Part shown: positions 54,736-64,000 of the stretch, piece by piece
Layout: every line of letters starts with the position of its first letter
How positions within the stretch are numbered: position 1 is the stretch's first letter
Assembly (NCBI GenBank): GCA_016764435.1
Contig: JAESRX010000010.1
Location: 1-64,000, forward strand
From: Flavobacteriaceae bacterium
GTDB lineage: Bacteria; Bacteroidota; Bacteroidia; Flavobacteriales; Flavobacteriaceae
Direction of reading: 5' to 3'
Length of the DNA: 64,000 nucleotides
Made by a program: the position numbers and the translations under genes
Notes under the pieces: model-generated
Told to the model about the DNA's origin: nothing
The model's input: only the letters and a program-made list of their open reading frames with translations
Database searches by the model: none

Positions 54736-56070
54736 ATGCAAAAAATTGTAATTCTTGGTGGAGGAGAAAGTGGTGTAGGAACGGCCATTTTAGCGAAAAA
54801 AATGAACTATGAAGTGTTCGTTTCAGATTTCGGTGCCATAAAGGGAAATTACAAGGCTATTTTAGTAGAAAATGACATTGCTTTTGAGGAAGGTAAACAT
54901 ACAGAAGCGACCATTTTAGAGGCGGATGTTCTAATGAAGAGTCCTGGGATTCCAGAAAGTGTGCCTATCGTAGTTTTAGCATTGAAAAAAGGTATTTCTG
55001 TGATTTCTGAAATAGAATTTACTGCCAAATATTGCAAAGCTACTATCGTTGGGATTACAGGTTCTAATGGGAAAACTACCACTACGTTATTAACCCATCA
55101 TGTATTATCAAAAGCAGGATTGGATGTTCGTGTAGCGGGGAATATTGGAACTAGTTTTGCCGCACAAGTAGCCACTTCTGAAACGGAAAATTACATTTTA
55201 GAATTGAGTAGTTTTCAATTGGATGGTGTGGTAGATTTTGCACCGCATATTGCCGTAATCACAAATATATCACCCGATCATTTGGATCGATATAATGATG
55301 ATTTTATGGAGTATGTAGCCTCTAAATTTCGAATTACTAAAAATCAAACAGCAAAAGACTATTTGATTTATGATGGAGATGACTCCGTGATTAATTCATG
55401 GTTGGCAACACATAAAATAAGGCCTCAATTACTTCCTTTTTCATTAGAGAAAGAAGTAAGCCAAGGAGCCTTTTTAAAAGGTCAAGAATTATTTATAAAG
55501 CTTAATAAAGAAGAAGTTATAATGAATATAAAAACATTAGCACTACAAGGAAAACATAATATAAAAAACGCTATGGCGGCTACAATGGTAGCGAAATTGA
55601 TGAAGGTGAGAAAGCAAACGATTAGAGAGAGCTTGGAGGATTTTGAAGGTGTAGAACATCGATTAGAAGCTGTCAAGCATGTAAGAGGAGTGTCGTATAT
55701 GAACGATTCTAAAGCGACCAATGTAAACGCAACGTATTATGCGCTTGATTGTATGAAATCACCAACGGTATGGATCGTTGGAGGAGTGGATAAAGGAAAC
55801 GATTACTTTGATTTGATGCCATTGGTACGTGAGAAAGTAAAAGCAATTGTTTGCTTAGGAGTAGACAATGTAAAGATTAAAGAAACCTTTGGAAATGTGG
55901 TGGATTTAATCGTAGAAACACTTGGTGCGGAAGAGGCTGTGAAGGTGGCAGCAAAAATTGCTGAAAAAGGAGATATAGTGTTGTTGTCCCCGTGTTGTGC
56001 AAGTTTTGACTTGTTTGAAAATTACGAGGATAGGGGGAATAAATTTAAAAATGCCGTACGAAATTTATAA
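54736..56070 (+). CDS. murD: UDP-MurNAc-L-alanine:D-glutamate ligase
   Basis: The 444-residue Mur ligase has the N-terminal Rossmann-like VILGGGESGVGTAILA and the ATP loop VGITGSNGKTTTTLL (about residue 108), followed by NISPDHLDRY and the Mur C-terminal domain with EHRLEAVKHVRGVSYMNDSKATN (about 311). It adds D-glutamate to UDP-MurNAc-Ala. Its stop is immediately followed by the ftsW ATG. Confidence 0.95.
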   Translation: MQKIVILGGGESGVGTAILAKKMNYEVFVSDFGAIKGNYKAILVENDIAFEEGKHTEATILEADVLMKSPGIPESVPIVVLALKKGISVISEIEFTAKYCKATIVGITGSNGKTTTTLLTHHVLSKAGLDVRVAGNIGTSFAAQVATSETENYILELSSFQLDGVVDFAPHIAVITNISPDHLDRYNDDFMEYVASKFRITKNQTAKDYLIYDGDDSVINSWLATHKIRPQLLPFSLEKEVSQGAFLKGQELFIKLNKEEVIMNIKTLALQGKHNIKNAMAATMVAKLMKVRKQTIRESLEDFEGVEHRLEAVKHVRGVSYMNDSKATNVNATYYALDCMKSPTVWIVGGVDKGNDYFDLMPLVREKVKAIVCLGVDNVKIKETFGNVVDLIVETLGAEEAVKVAAKIAEKGDIVLLSPCCASFDLFENYEDRGNKFKNAVRNL

Positions 56071-57279
56071 ATGACACAAATTTTAAATAACTTTAAAGGA
56101 GACCGAGGGTTATGGATGACTATCTTTTTGATAGCCGTTGTTTCCTTTGCGCCCGTATTTAGTGCAAGTACCAATTTGGTATACGTTGCAGGAGCTGCGA
56201 GTTCTCCTTATGCGGCTTTATTTAAACATGCGATGTTATTAGTATTAGGGTTTGTAATTATGTATGGAATGCATAAAATTCCCTACCGCTTTTTTAGTGG
56301 TGGTTCTGTTATTTTATTGCCTTTTGTCATTTTATTATTACTATTTACCTTGGCACAAGGGACCTTAATAGGAGGGGCAAATGCCAGTAGATGGATTCGA
56401 ATCCCTGTAGTAGGGATGACGTTTCAGACGTCTACTTTTGCCAGTGTAGTCCTAATGATTTACGTGGCGAGATATTTAGCGAGAAACAAAGAAAAACGAA
56501 TTGATTTTCAAGAGTCATTTATCTATTTATGGATTCCAGTAGCACTGGTGTTAGGACTTATTTTACCTGCTAATTTTTCCACGACAGCCATTGTTTTTAT
56601 GCTCATTTTATTATTAGTGTATTTAGGGGGGTATCCGCTGAAACAATTAGGAGCCATTGTAGGAATGGGAGTGATTTCTTTGGCGTTTTTTGTGCTGATA
56701 GCAAAAGCTTTTCCGGATGCAATGCCTAATAGAGTGGATACTTGGATAAGTAGAATAGATGATTTTTCAAATGATAAAGTAGAAGGCTACCAAGTGACAA
56801 AAGCTAAGATAGCAATTGCCACGGGTGGTTTGTATGGAAGAGGTCCAGGGAAGAGTATTCAGAAAAACTTTTTACCGCAATCCTCTTCAGATTTTATCTT
56901 TGCGATTATTATTGAAGAATTTGGCCTCTTAGGAGGTTTGACCACTATTTTACTATACGTGATTTTACTGGTTCGAATATTAGTCATTGCTAAAAGTGCT
57001 AAAACCATTTTTGGAACCTTACTCGTGTTAGGAGTCGGTTTGCCCATTATTTTTCAGGCCATGATTAATATGGCTGTGGCGACTAATTTATTCCCTGTAA
57101 CGGGACAGACGCTTCCGTTTATAAGCAGTGGAGGAACGTCTATTTGGATGACTTGTTTGTCATTTGGAATTATATTAAGTGTTTCATCGGCAAAAAATGA
57201 AATATTAGAAACAGAAGTGCAACATATAGACCCATCATTAGAAAACCCTTTAGAAGTATTGCATGAAACAATCGGTTAA
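56071..57279 (+). CDS. ftsW: Septal peptidoglycan glycosyltransferase (SEDS)
   Basis: The 402-residue product has about ten membrane helices. Its SEDS-family features are [21 protein letters not shown] (about residue 96) and the C-terminal [19 protein letters not shown] (about 346). It polymerises lipid II at the septum with FtsI. Its end overlaps murG by about 17 bases. Confidence 0.93.
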   Translation: MTQILNNFKGDRGLWMTIFLIAVVSFAPVFSASTNLVYVAGAASSPYAALFKHAMLLVLGFVIMYGMHKIPYRFFSGGSVILLPFVILLLLFTLAQGTLIGGANASRWIRIPVVGMTFQTSTFASVVLMIYVARYLARNKEKRIDFQESFIYLWIPVALVLGLILPANFSTTAIVFMLILLLVYLGGYPLKQLGAIVGMGVISLAFFVLIAKAFPDAMPNRVDTWISRIDDFSNDKVEGYQVTKAKIAIATGGLYGRGPGKSIQKNFLPQSSSDFIFAIIIEEFGLLGGLTTILLYVILLVRILVIAKSAKTIFGTLLVLGVGLPIIFQAMINMAVATNLFPVTGQTLPFISSGGTSIWMTCLSFGIILSVSSAKNEILETEVQHIDPSLENPLEVLHETIG

Positions 57280-58363
57280 AATAATAGTAAGTGGAGGAGG
57301 AACAGGAGGACATATCTATCCTGCGGTGTCCATTGCGAACGAATTAAAAAAACGTTACACAGAGGCTGATATCCTATTTGTAGGTGCGAAAGGACGTATG
57401 GAGATGGAAAAGGTCCCGCATGAAGGCTACCCTATAAAAGGACTTTGGATTACAGGTGTGGAGCGAAAACTAACCTTTAAAAATCTACTATTCCCTTTTA
57501 AATTGATCAGTAGTGTTTGGAATGCATTTTGGATTGTAAAAAGATTTAAGCCACAAGTAGTTATTGGTACGGGTGGATTTGCTAGTGGGCCTACCTTATT
57601 TGTTGCGGCAAAAATGGGGGTTAAAACATTGGTTCAGGAACAAAATTCATATCCAGGAATTACGAATAAATTACTGAGTAAGATCACCCAAAAAATTTGT
57701 GTGGCTTATGACGGATTAGAATCGTTTTTCCCAAAAAATAAAATGATTAAAACAGGAAATCCTGTACGTCAGGATTTATTAGATATTCAATCTAAAAGAG
57801 TCGAAGCCTTGGACTTTTTTAACTTAGATCCGACTCAAAAAACGGTCTTGGTTTTAGGCGGGAGTTTAGGCGCTAGAGAAGTGAATAAATTAATAGCCAC
57901 TCAGTTGGAGTTTTTTCAGAAGAAAGGAGTACAGTTGATTTGGCAGGTAGGATCGTTATATTTCGATCAATACGAGCAATATCATCAGAATCCAGGAGTG
58001 CAAGTACATGCGTTTTTAAATAAAATGGACCTATCTTTTGCTGCAGCGGACTTTATTATAAGTAGGGCGGGTGCAGGTTCTATTTCAGAGTTATGCATTG
58101 TAGGGAAGCCGGTATTGTTTATTCCATCACCGAATGTAGCGGAGGATCATCAGACTAAAAATGCCATGGCCGTAGTAGATCATGAGGCCGCTTTATTATT
58201 GCCAGAAAAGGACAAAGATCAATTTGAAAAAGTATTTGGAGACTTATTGGACAATCCATTGTTACAAGCACAACTTTCAGAAAACATAAAGAAATTAGCA
58301 TTGCCAAACGCCACAAAATTAATTGTGGACGAAATAGAAAAATTAATAGGAGATAATTCATGA
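57263..58363 (+). CDS. murG: Lipid II synthase (UDP-GlcNAc transferase)
   Basis: The 366-residue GT-B glycosyltransferase adds GlcNAc to lipid I. It has the glycine-rich loop [19 protein letters not shown] (about residues 8-26), GTGGFASGP (about 94), VQEQNSYPG and the C-domain [19 protein letters not shown] (about 264). It overlaps ftsW at its start and murC by four bases. Confidence 0.95.
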   Translation: MKQSVKIIVSGGGTGGHIYPAVSIANELKKRYTEADILFVGAKGRMEMEKVPHEGYPIKGLWITGVERKLTFKNLLFPFKLISSVWNAFWIVKRFKPQVVIGTGGFASGPTLFVAAKMGVKTLVQEQNSYPGITNKLLSKITQKICVAYDGLESFFPKNKMIKTGNPVRQDLLDIQSKRVEALDFFNLDPTQKTVLVLGGSLGAREVNKLIATQLEFFQKKGVQLIWQVGSLYFDQYEQYHQNPGVQVHAFLNKMDLSFAAADFIISRAGAGSISELCIVGKPVLFIPSPNVAEDHQTKNAMAVVDHEAALLLPEKDKDQFEKVFGDLLDNPLLQAQLSENIKKLALPNATKLIVDEIEKLIGDNS

Positions 58364-59700
58364 ATTTAGATCAGGTACATAGTGTCTATTTTATAGGTAT
58401 CGGAGGAATCGGTATGAGTGCATTAGCGCGTTATTTTAACGCGAATAATGTGGCTGTGGCTGGTTATGATCGTGTGGAAACTGAATTGACAAAAAAGTTA
58501 GTTGAAGCAGGTGTATCCGTACATTATATAGATGATGTCGCTGAAATAAAAAGTGAATTTTTAGATAAAGAACATTGCTTGGTTGTTTATACCCCCGCTG
58601 TTCCTAAAGGCCATAAAGAGTTAGTGTATTTTAGAAAAGAAGGATTTTCTATTTTAAAGCGTGCAGCATTATTAGGCTTGATAACGAAAGAGTCTACATG
58701 TTTAGCTGTAGCTGGAACACATGGGAAAACAACAACTTCTACCATGCTTGGACATGTGATGGAAGTCTGTAATACTAATGCAACATCGTTCTTAGGAGGG
58801 ATTTCAGAAAATTACCACTCCAATTTAATATTGGGAGGAACCAAAGTCAGTGTGGTAGAGGCGGATGAATTTGACCGTTCATTTTTAGAATTATCACCAG
58901 ACATTGCCTGTATTACATCGATGGATGCAGATCATTTAGATATTTATGGTTCAGCAGCAGCGCTTGTAGCTACTTTTAATCAATTTGCAGCGAAGGTATC
59001 TCAAGTATTGATTGTTAAAAAGGGATTGCCTATCCATGGATTGACTTATGGAATTGAAGAAGCAGCAGATTATAGTGCTATAAATATTAAGGTTATAAAT
59101 GGTAAATATCAGTTTGATATTAGGATGCCTGACGCGACAGTTAGTGATGTACAAATTCATTTACCAGGCAGGCATAATGTATTAAATAGTTTGGCAGCTT
59201 TCGCTATGGCGCATCAATATGGAATAGCGCCCAAGGATATTGTAAAGGCATTCCTTAGTTTTAAAGGGATTGAGCGAAGGTTTAGCTATAAGATAAAGAA
59301 AGACAATTTTGTGTTAATCGATGATTATGCCCATCATCCAACAGAAATAAATGCTGTGGCAGATGCCGTTAGGGAAATGTATCCAAGGAAAAAGATAGTG
59401 GCGGTTTTTCAGCCCCATTTGTTCAGTAGAACCAAGGATTTTTCAGAAGATTTTGCAGTGGCATTGGCTAGGTTTGACAGTTTATTGTTACTGGATATTT
59501 ATCCAGCAAGGGAATTACCACTGGAAGGAATTACCTCTGAGTGGTTACTCGGAAAAGTTAAAATGGATGCTAAGAAGTTGGTTTCCAAAGATGATTTATT
59601 AAAAGAGATACAGAAAGAAGCTGCGGATGTCCTAATAATGATGGGAGCTGGAGATATTAGCGTGGTTATTAAAAGTGTAGTAAAAGCATTGTCTGTATGA
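58360..59700 (+). CDS. murC: UDP-MurNAc:L-alanine ligase
   Basis: The 446-residue Mur ligase starts with the dinucleotide-like [15 protein letters not shown] (about residue 12) and has the ATP loop [16 protein letters not shown] (about 116), [11 protein letters not shown], and the C-domain [22 protein letters not shown] (about 324). It is the first ligase of the stem peptide. The gene overlaps both murG and ftsQ by four bases. No murF or ddl lies in this cluster. Confidence 0.95.
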   Translation: MNLDQVHSVYFIGIGGIGMSALARYFNANNVAVAGYDRVETELTKKLVEAGVSVHYIDDVAEIKSEFLDKEHCLVVYTPAVPKGHKELVYFRKEGFSILKRAALLGLITKESTCLAVAGTHGKTTTSTMLGHVMEVCNTNATSFLGGISENYHSNLILGGTKVSVVEADEFDRSFLELSPDIACITSMDADHLDIYGSAAALVATFNQFAAKVSQVLIVKKGLPIHGLTYGIEEAADYSAINIKVINGKYQFDIRMPDATVSDVQIHLPGRHNVLNSLAAFAMAHQYGIAPKDIVKAFLSFKGIERRFSYKIKKDNFVLIDDYAHHPTEINAVADAVREMYPRKKIVAVFQPHLFSRTKDFSEDFAVALARFDSLLLLDIYPARELPLEGITSEWLLGKVKMDAKKLVSKDDLLKEIQKEAADVLIMMGAGDISVVIKSVVKALSV

Positions 59701-60419
59701 AATTAACAAAAACATATATAAAAGGGTTTTTACTCGTGCTATTTTTAGTGCTGTTACTAGGGTTCTCAAATCATAAAAATAGTAGCCGACCTGTTGATAG
59801 AGTGACTGTTATATTCGAGGATGGAGAGAATTTATTCATGGATTATGGCATGGTTGATAAATTATTAAAACAAAATGGTAAAACAGTAGCGAAACAAGCA
59901 AAATCTGTGGTAAATTTACAGGGTTTGGAATCCAATGTTTTAAAGCATCCAATGGTCGAAAGTGCAACGAGTTATCTCACGGTAGATAATGAGTTTGTCA
60001 CTAAAGTGAGACAGCGCAAGCCTATTGCTAGAATTTTAAGTAGTAAAGGAAGCTATTACCTTGATAGATTAGGACAAAAAATGCCGTTATCGGCTAATTA
60101 TTCAGCCCGTGTAGTATTAGTCACGGGGAGGATTGATACCTCTGATTTTAAGGATGTGTTTAAATTAGTAATGGCCATTAAAAGTGATGCATTTTTGAAA
60201 CAACAAATAGTGGGAGTTCAGAAACGGAAGGACAACGAGTACGAATTGCAATTACGTGTAGGGAAACAACGTGTTCAATTTGGGAAGGTGACAAAAATAA
60301 AAGAAAAAATCAGCAAACTGAATGTGTTTTTTAAAAAGACATTGGCAGATAAAAGTATTGAGAAATACGCAGTGATAAATTTAAAATACAACCATCAAGT
60401 TGTGTGTACAAAAAGATAA
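59697..60419 (+). CDS. ftsQ: FtsQ/DivIB-type division protein
   Basis: The 240-residue product has a short cytoplasmic start, one membrane helix (about residues 9-24, GFLLVLFLVLLLGF) and a periplasmic domain with the POTRA-like pattern NLQGLESNVLKHPMVESATSYL (about 80-100), then the FtsQ beta domain. Sequence is weakly conserved, so the call leans on size, topology and position between murC and ftsA. Confidence 0.85.
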   Translation: MKLTKTYIKGFLLVLFLVLLLGFSNHKNSSRPVDRVTVIFEDGENLFMDYGMVDKLLKQNGKTVAKQAKSVVNLQGLESNVLKHPMVESATSYLTVDNEFVTKVRQRKPIARILSSKGSYYLDRLGQKMPLSANYSARVVLVTGRIDTSDFKDVFKLVMAIKSDAFLKQQIVGVQKRKDNEYELQLRVGKQRVQFGKVTKIKEKISKLNVFFKKTLADKSIEKYAVINLKYNHQVVCTKR

Positions 60420-60422
60420 GTT

Positions 60423-61769
60423 ATGGAACACAATGATATTTCAGTAGGATTGGATATTGGTACAACAAAGATTGTAGCAATGATCGGACGGAAAAATGAA
60501 CATGGAAAAATTGAAATGCTCGGAATGGGTAAGGCTAAGAGTTTAGGTGTTCACCGAGGTGTTGTAAATAATATTACGCAGACAATACAGTCTATTCAGC
60601 AAGCAGTAGATGAAGCAGTAGCGGTGTCTGGATTAAATATTAAGGAAGCTGTTGTAGGAATTGCAGGGCAACATATTAGAAGTATTCAGCACAGTGATTA
60701 TATTAGTAGAGCAAATCCGGAGGAAGTAATAAGCACGGAAGATATCACACTTTTAGAACGTCAAGTGTATAAATTAGTGATGTTACCAGGAGAGGAAATT
60801 ATACATGTATTACCACAGGATTTCAAAGTGGATGGTCAGGCAGAAATTACGGAACCTATCGGGATGTATGGAGGAAGATTGGAAGCTAATTTCCACTTAG
60901 TAGTGGGGCAGGTTTCTTCTATTAGAAATATTGGACGCTGTGTAAAAAGTGCAGGTTTAGGATTGGCAGGGATTACCCTAGAGCCATTAGCTTCTGCAGA
61001 AGCTGTGTTAAGTGAAGAGGAAAAAGAAGCGGGAGTAGTGCTGATAGATATAGGAGGAGGAACTACAGACTTAGCAATTTTTAAAAATGGAATTATCAGG
61101 CATACCGCCGTGGTTCCTTTTGGAGGAAATGTAATTACAGAAGATATAAAAGAAGGCTGTTCTATTATTGAAAAGCAAGCAGAATTATTAAAAACCAAGT
61201 TTGGATCGGCATGGCCAGGAGAGAATAAGGATAACGAGATTGTTTCTATTCCTGGATTGAGAGGTCGTGATCCTAAGGAGATCACCTTAAAAAACTTGTC
61301 TAAAATAATTCATGCACGTGTAGTAGAAATCATAGAACAAGTTTTTTCAGAGATAAAAGGATATGGTTATGACGAACCAAAGAAAAAATTAATTGCAGGT
61401 ATAGTATTGACAGGTGGAGGTTCACAGTTAAAACATATTAAGCAATTAGTAGAATATATTACAGGGATGGATACGCGTATAGGCTATCCAAACGAACACT
61501 TAGCAAGTGGATCTGACGAGAGTTTGTCAAGTCCACAATACGCGACTGCTGTAGGGTTGTTAATGAATGGGTTGAGAGATGTTGAAGTAAGAAAAGAAAG
61601 AGAAAAAGTAGCGCAAAGAATCAATGCCGTACGTGCAGAAGAGCAATTGGCAGAAGAAAAAAAAGAAGAAAAAGTAGAAGAAATAATCAGAGAAACAAAA
61701 GCAGTCAGAAAACCATTTTTCGAAAAATGGTCTGATAAATTTCGTGATTTTTTAGACAACGCAGAATAA
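60423..61769 (+). CDS. ftsA: Cell division protein FtsA
   Basis: The 448-residue actin-like ATPase tethers FtsZ to the membrane. It has SVGLDIGTTKIVAMIG (phosphate 1, about residue 7), the 1C domain, IDIGGGTTDLAIF (phosphate 2, about 206) and GIVLTGGGSQLK (about 323). The C-terminus has a charged, Glu/Lys-rich linker followed by FFEKWSDKFRDFL, a likely amphipathic membrane-targeting helix. It is 10 bases upstream of ftsZ. Confidence 0.94.
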   Translation: MEHNDISVGLDIGTTKIVAMIGRKNEHGKIEMLGMGKAKSLGVHRGVVNNITQTIQSIQQAVDEAVAVSGLNIKEAVVGIAGQHIRSIQHSDYISRANPEEVISTEDITLLERQVYKLVMLPGEEIIHVLPQDFKVDGQAEITEPIGMYGGRLEANFHLVVGQVSSIRNIGRCVKSAGLGLAGITLEPLASAEAVLSEEEKEAGVVLIDIGGGTTDLAIFKNGIIRHTAVVPFGGNVITEDIKEGCSIIEKQAELLKTKFGSAWPGENKDNEIVSIPGLRGRDPKEITLKNLSKIIHARVVEIIEQVFSEIKGYGYDEPKKKLIAGIVLTGGGSQLKHIKQLVEYITGMDTRIGYPNEHLASGSDESLSSPQYATAVGLLMNGLRDVEVRKEREKVAQRINAVRAEEQLAEEKKEEKVEEIIRETKAVRKPFFEKWSDKFRDFLDNAE

Positions 61770-61778
61770 ATTAGCATT

Positions 61779-63728
61779 ATGGATAGCACAAATTTTAACA
61801 ACATCTCGTTTGATTTACCAAAGAATAAGTCAAATGTAATCAAGGTCATCGGTATCGGTGGTGGAGGTAGCAATGCCGTGAATCACATGTATTCACTAGG
61901 AATTAAAGGAGTAGATTTTGTAATCTGTAATACGGATTCTCAAGCTTTGTCCAGTAGTCCCATTCCAAATAAAATTCAACTAGGGGTTACCTTAACCGAA
62001 GGACTTGGTGCAGGTGCAAACCCAGAAGTAGGAGAGGAAGCTGCTAGAGAAAGTATTGAAGATATTAAAATGATGCTTGGTACACATACTAAAATGGTCT
62101 TTTTGACCGTGGGTATGGGAGGTGGTACAGGGACAGGTGCCGCACCAGTAATAGCGAAAGTAGCTAGAGAGATGGATTTATTAACCATTGGTATTGTAAC
62201 CATGCCATTTTCTTTTGAAGGTAAACGAAGAAATGATCAAGCTATCGAAGGAATAGAAACCTTGAGAGGTTTTGTAGATTCGTTAGTGGTAATTAACAAT
62301 AATAAATTAAGAGAAGTATATGGTAATTTAGGGTTTAAAGCGGGATTCTCCAAAGCAGATGAAGTGTTGTCTACTGCTGCTAAAGGAATTGCGGAAGTTA
62401 TTACCCATCACTATACACAAAACATTGACCTTAGAGATGCTAAAACGGTCTTGTCTAATAGCGGAACAGCTATCCTTGGTTCTGCGACTGCTTCAGGTGA
62501 AAATAGAGCCGAAATTGCGATTTCTAGTGCCTTAGATTCTCCGCTGTTAAATGATAATAAAATCACGGGTGCTAAAAATGTATTATTACTAATTGTTAGT
62601 GGATCTGACGAAATTACCATTGATGAAATTGGAGAAATCAACGATTTTATTCAAGATGAAGCCAAGTCCAATGTAAACATTATAATGGGGGTTGGTGAAG
62701 ATGAAAGTCTGGGTGATGCAATTGCGGTAACCATTGTTGCGACTGGATTTAATCAGGACCAACAACATGAAATCTCTAATGTAGAAGCTAAAAAAATAAT
62801 TCATACCCTTGAAGAAGAGCAAGGAGTTACCTATAATTTCACCAAGGAAAGTCCAATTAGTACACCGATAACGACACCTGTAAGTACACGAATTGAAACT
62901 CCAAGAGAAAGACATAGAGGAGGTGTAGGACAAGTTCCTCCCGTCAATGAACCCATTATTCATCAGTTATTTGATGAAGAAGAAATGCAAAAAACAGTAT
63001 TGACCCCTACTTCTGAAAGGATACGTGCTGTAGAGGTTGTTTATGACGAAGTAATGGTAACACCTGTAAATGTGGACGATTTTGTCATTACAAATGTAGC
63101 AACAATTACTCCTGAGATAGTATTGCAAAAAGAGGCAATAGTGGCGTCTGAATTAGCAACACAAACAAGTTTGACTTTTGATTTACCTGTTAAAAATTTA
63201 GAGGAAGTACCGATGGTGGTGACGACTCCTGAAATTAGAGCCATAGAAGTAGTGGCAGCAGAACCTATCGTTGTAAAGAAAGAAGTAGTTGAAGAAATTG
63301 TACATTTTTCTTTAGATGATTATAAGGAGGTAGAGGAACGTTTTTCTGCGACTAAAAAACCATTAAAAGAAGAGAAAATAGATGAGGAAGTACGGTTTGA
63401 AGTAAGAACAGAAGCTCCGAAAGTAATACAACAACAAGAAGTGGTGGATCACAAAGAGGTCTCTCCTTTAGATTTGACTATTTCTGAATTGCAAAAACAT
63501 ACGCAATCTAGAATGGATAAGATGAAGAGTTTTAATTATAAATTCTCTCATAAAGTAAGTAATTTAGACGAGTATGATGCTGTTCCTGCCTACAAAAGGA
63601 TGCACGTGAAGTTAGATGATGTACCATCATCAAGTGATGTAAAATCATCTCGTACAACTGTAAATGTAGAGGATGGAGCCCTGAATTTTAGGTCTAATAA
63701 TTCATTTTTACATGATAATGTAGATTAA
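61779..63728 (+). CDS. ftsZ: Cell division protein FtsZ with long C-terminal tail
   Basis: The 649-residue product has an FtsZ tubulin-like GTPase domain in the first 340 residues or so: [14 protein letters not shown] (about residue 26), the signature [16 protein letters not shown] (about 112) and the FEGKRR loop. The remaining 300 residues are an acidic, low-complexity, Val/Glu-rich linker, which is much longer than in E. coli but usual in Bacteroidota. A short conserved stretch, [17 protein letters not shown] (about residue 605), is a candidate partner-binding motif. It is the last dcw gene and is followed by a terminator. Confidence 0.95.
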   Translation: MDSTNFNNISFDLPKNKSNVIKVIGIGGGGSNAVNHMYSLGIKGVDFVICNTDSQALSSSPIPNKIQLGVTLTEGLGAGANPEVGEEAARESIEDIKMMLGTHTKMVFLTVGMGGGTGTGAAPVIAKVAREMDLLTIGIVTMPFSFEGKRRNDQAIEGIETLRGFVDSLVVINNNKLREVYGNLGFKAGFSKADEVLSTAAKGIAEVITHHYTQNIDLRDAKTVLSNSGTAILGSATASGENRAEIAISSALDSPLLNDNKITGAKNVLLLIVSGSDEITIDEIGEINDFIQDEAKSNVNIIMGVGEDESLGDAIAVTIVATGFNQDQQHEISNVEAKKIIHTLEEEQGVTYNFTKESPISTPITTPVSTRIETPRERHRGGVGQVPPVNEPIIHQLFDEEEMQKTVLTPTSERIRAVEVVYDEVMVTPVNVDDFVITNVATITPEIVLQKEAIVASELATQTSLTFDLPVKNLEEVPMVVTTPEIRAIEVVAAEPIVVKKEVVEEIVHFSLDDYKEVEERFSATKKPLKEEKIDEEVRFEVRTEAPKVIQQQEVVDHKEVSPLDLTISELQKHTQSRMDKMKSFNYKFSHKVSNLDEYDAVPAYKRMHVKLDDVPSSSDVKSSRTTVNVEDGALNFRSNNSFLHDNVD

Positions 63729-63756
63729 ATACGTATAGAAGTATTAAGGTATAAAT

Positions 63757-63803
63757 AAAAACCCTCTTAGGTGGTTTAAAATTTACATTTGAGGTTTTTT
63801 TTT
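63757..63803 (+). terminator. Probable terminator of the dcw operon
   Basis: AAAACCCTC pairs with GAGGTTTT (one bulged C) around a 24-base loop and is followed by nine or more T. It lies about 30 bases after ftsZ. Confidence 0.6.
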
Positions 63804-63832
63804 AGTAATTTCGCTCCGTAAAAATTTAAGAT

Positions 63833-64000
63833 ATGAGTTTACAAAAACAAATTATGGTTTCTTTAAAAGAAGCTATGAAAAGTAAAGATAAAGTAGCATT
63901 AGAATCTCTAAGAGCTATAAAATCAGAATTATTATTAGCCCAAACTAAAACAGGTTCTAATGATGGATTGACAGAAGAGGAAGAGATTAAATTATTACAA
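63833..64000 (+). CDS. YqeY/GatB-domain protein, 5' part (runs off the window)
   Basis: The first 56 codons read MSLQKQIMVSLKEAMKSKDK, then VALESLRAIKSELLLAQTKT, a pattern matching the N-terminus of the YqeY-like family, which shares the GatB tRNA-binding fold. The reading frame is open to the last base of the window. Gene order ftsZ then yqeY-like is common in flavobacteria as I recall. Function of the family is uncertain. Confidence 0.8.
   Translation, partial: MSLQKQIMVSLKEAMKSKDKVALESLRAIKSELLLAQTKTGSNDGLTEEEEIKLLQ

Noticed and set aside
1-64000. CRISPR arrays, tRNA or rRNA genes, or prophage genes
   Set aside because: No regularly spaced short repeats, cloverleaf-like GC-rich segments, rRNA motifs or phage structural genes were seen.

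Overview
The window comes from the chromosome of a low-GC member of the Bacteroidota, most likely the family Flavobacteriaceae. The evidence is: Bacteroidota-type promoters (-7 box TAnnTTTG) in front of many genes; Sec and lipoprotein signals on AT-rich orphan genes; a 490-residue ketol-acid reductoisomerase; an arginine pathway with a succinylornithine-type transcarbamylase; a dcw cluster with a TTG-started FtsL-like gene; and a long-tailed FtsZ of 649 residues. No rRNA, tRNA or CRISPR array was seen.

Layout. (1) 1-6240 is an accessory region. It starts with the tail of an IS3-type transposase and carries orphan small lipoprotein, secreted and membrane genes plus DUF3024 and DUF3781 genes, separated by three diverged copies of a long non-coding repeat. 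A compact structured element follows at 6268-6357. (2) 7131-14361 holds the isoleucine/valine operon ilvD-ilvB-ilvN-ilvC-ilvA on the minus strand. It is preceded by a promoter, a 28-codon Ile/Val-rich leader ORF and an intrinsic terminator, which together form a classic attenuator. (3) 14400-18428 holds an aldehyde dehydrogenase, a Xre-RES toxin-antitoxin pair with an operator-like inverted repeat, and an unrecognised helical-repeat protein. (4) 18579-22931 is the leucine operon leuACDB. (5) 23234-31860 holds a DegT-type aminotransferase, galE, fabD, cydAB, a LysR regulator and a YeiH-type transporter. (6) 32289-34190 is a SLC13-type transporter with TrkA-C domains. (7) 34434-45676 is an eleven-gene arginine/proline operon (GNAT, argG, argC, proC, argD, proA, proB, argF', argB, argE, argH). 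It is preceded by two tandem Arg-codon-rich leader segments and an intrinsic terminator. (8) 46092-48161 is rluA-type, engB and an alpha/beta hydrolase on the minus strand. (9) 48320-63728 is the dcw division and cell-wall cluster mraZ-rsmH-ftsL-ftsI-murE-mraY-murD-ftsW-murG-murC-ftsQ-ftsA-ftsZ, with an MraZ-type TGGGT repeat operator, followed by a truncated YqeY-like gene.

How the genes work together. Regions 2 and 4 together make isoleucine, valine and leucine. Region 7 takes glutamate through acylated intermediates to arginine and through glutamate semialdehyde to proline. Both the ilv and arg operons appear to be controlled by ribosome-mediated attenuation, because each has a leader ORF rich in codons for its own end product followed by a terminator. 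The arg leader looks duplicated and is the most unusual regulatory structure in the window. Region 9 makes lipid II and the septal machinery.
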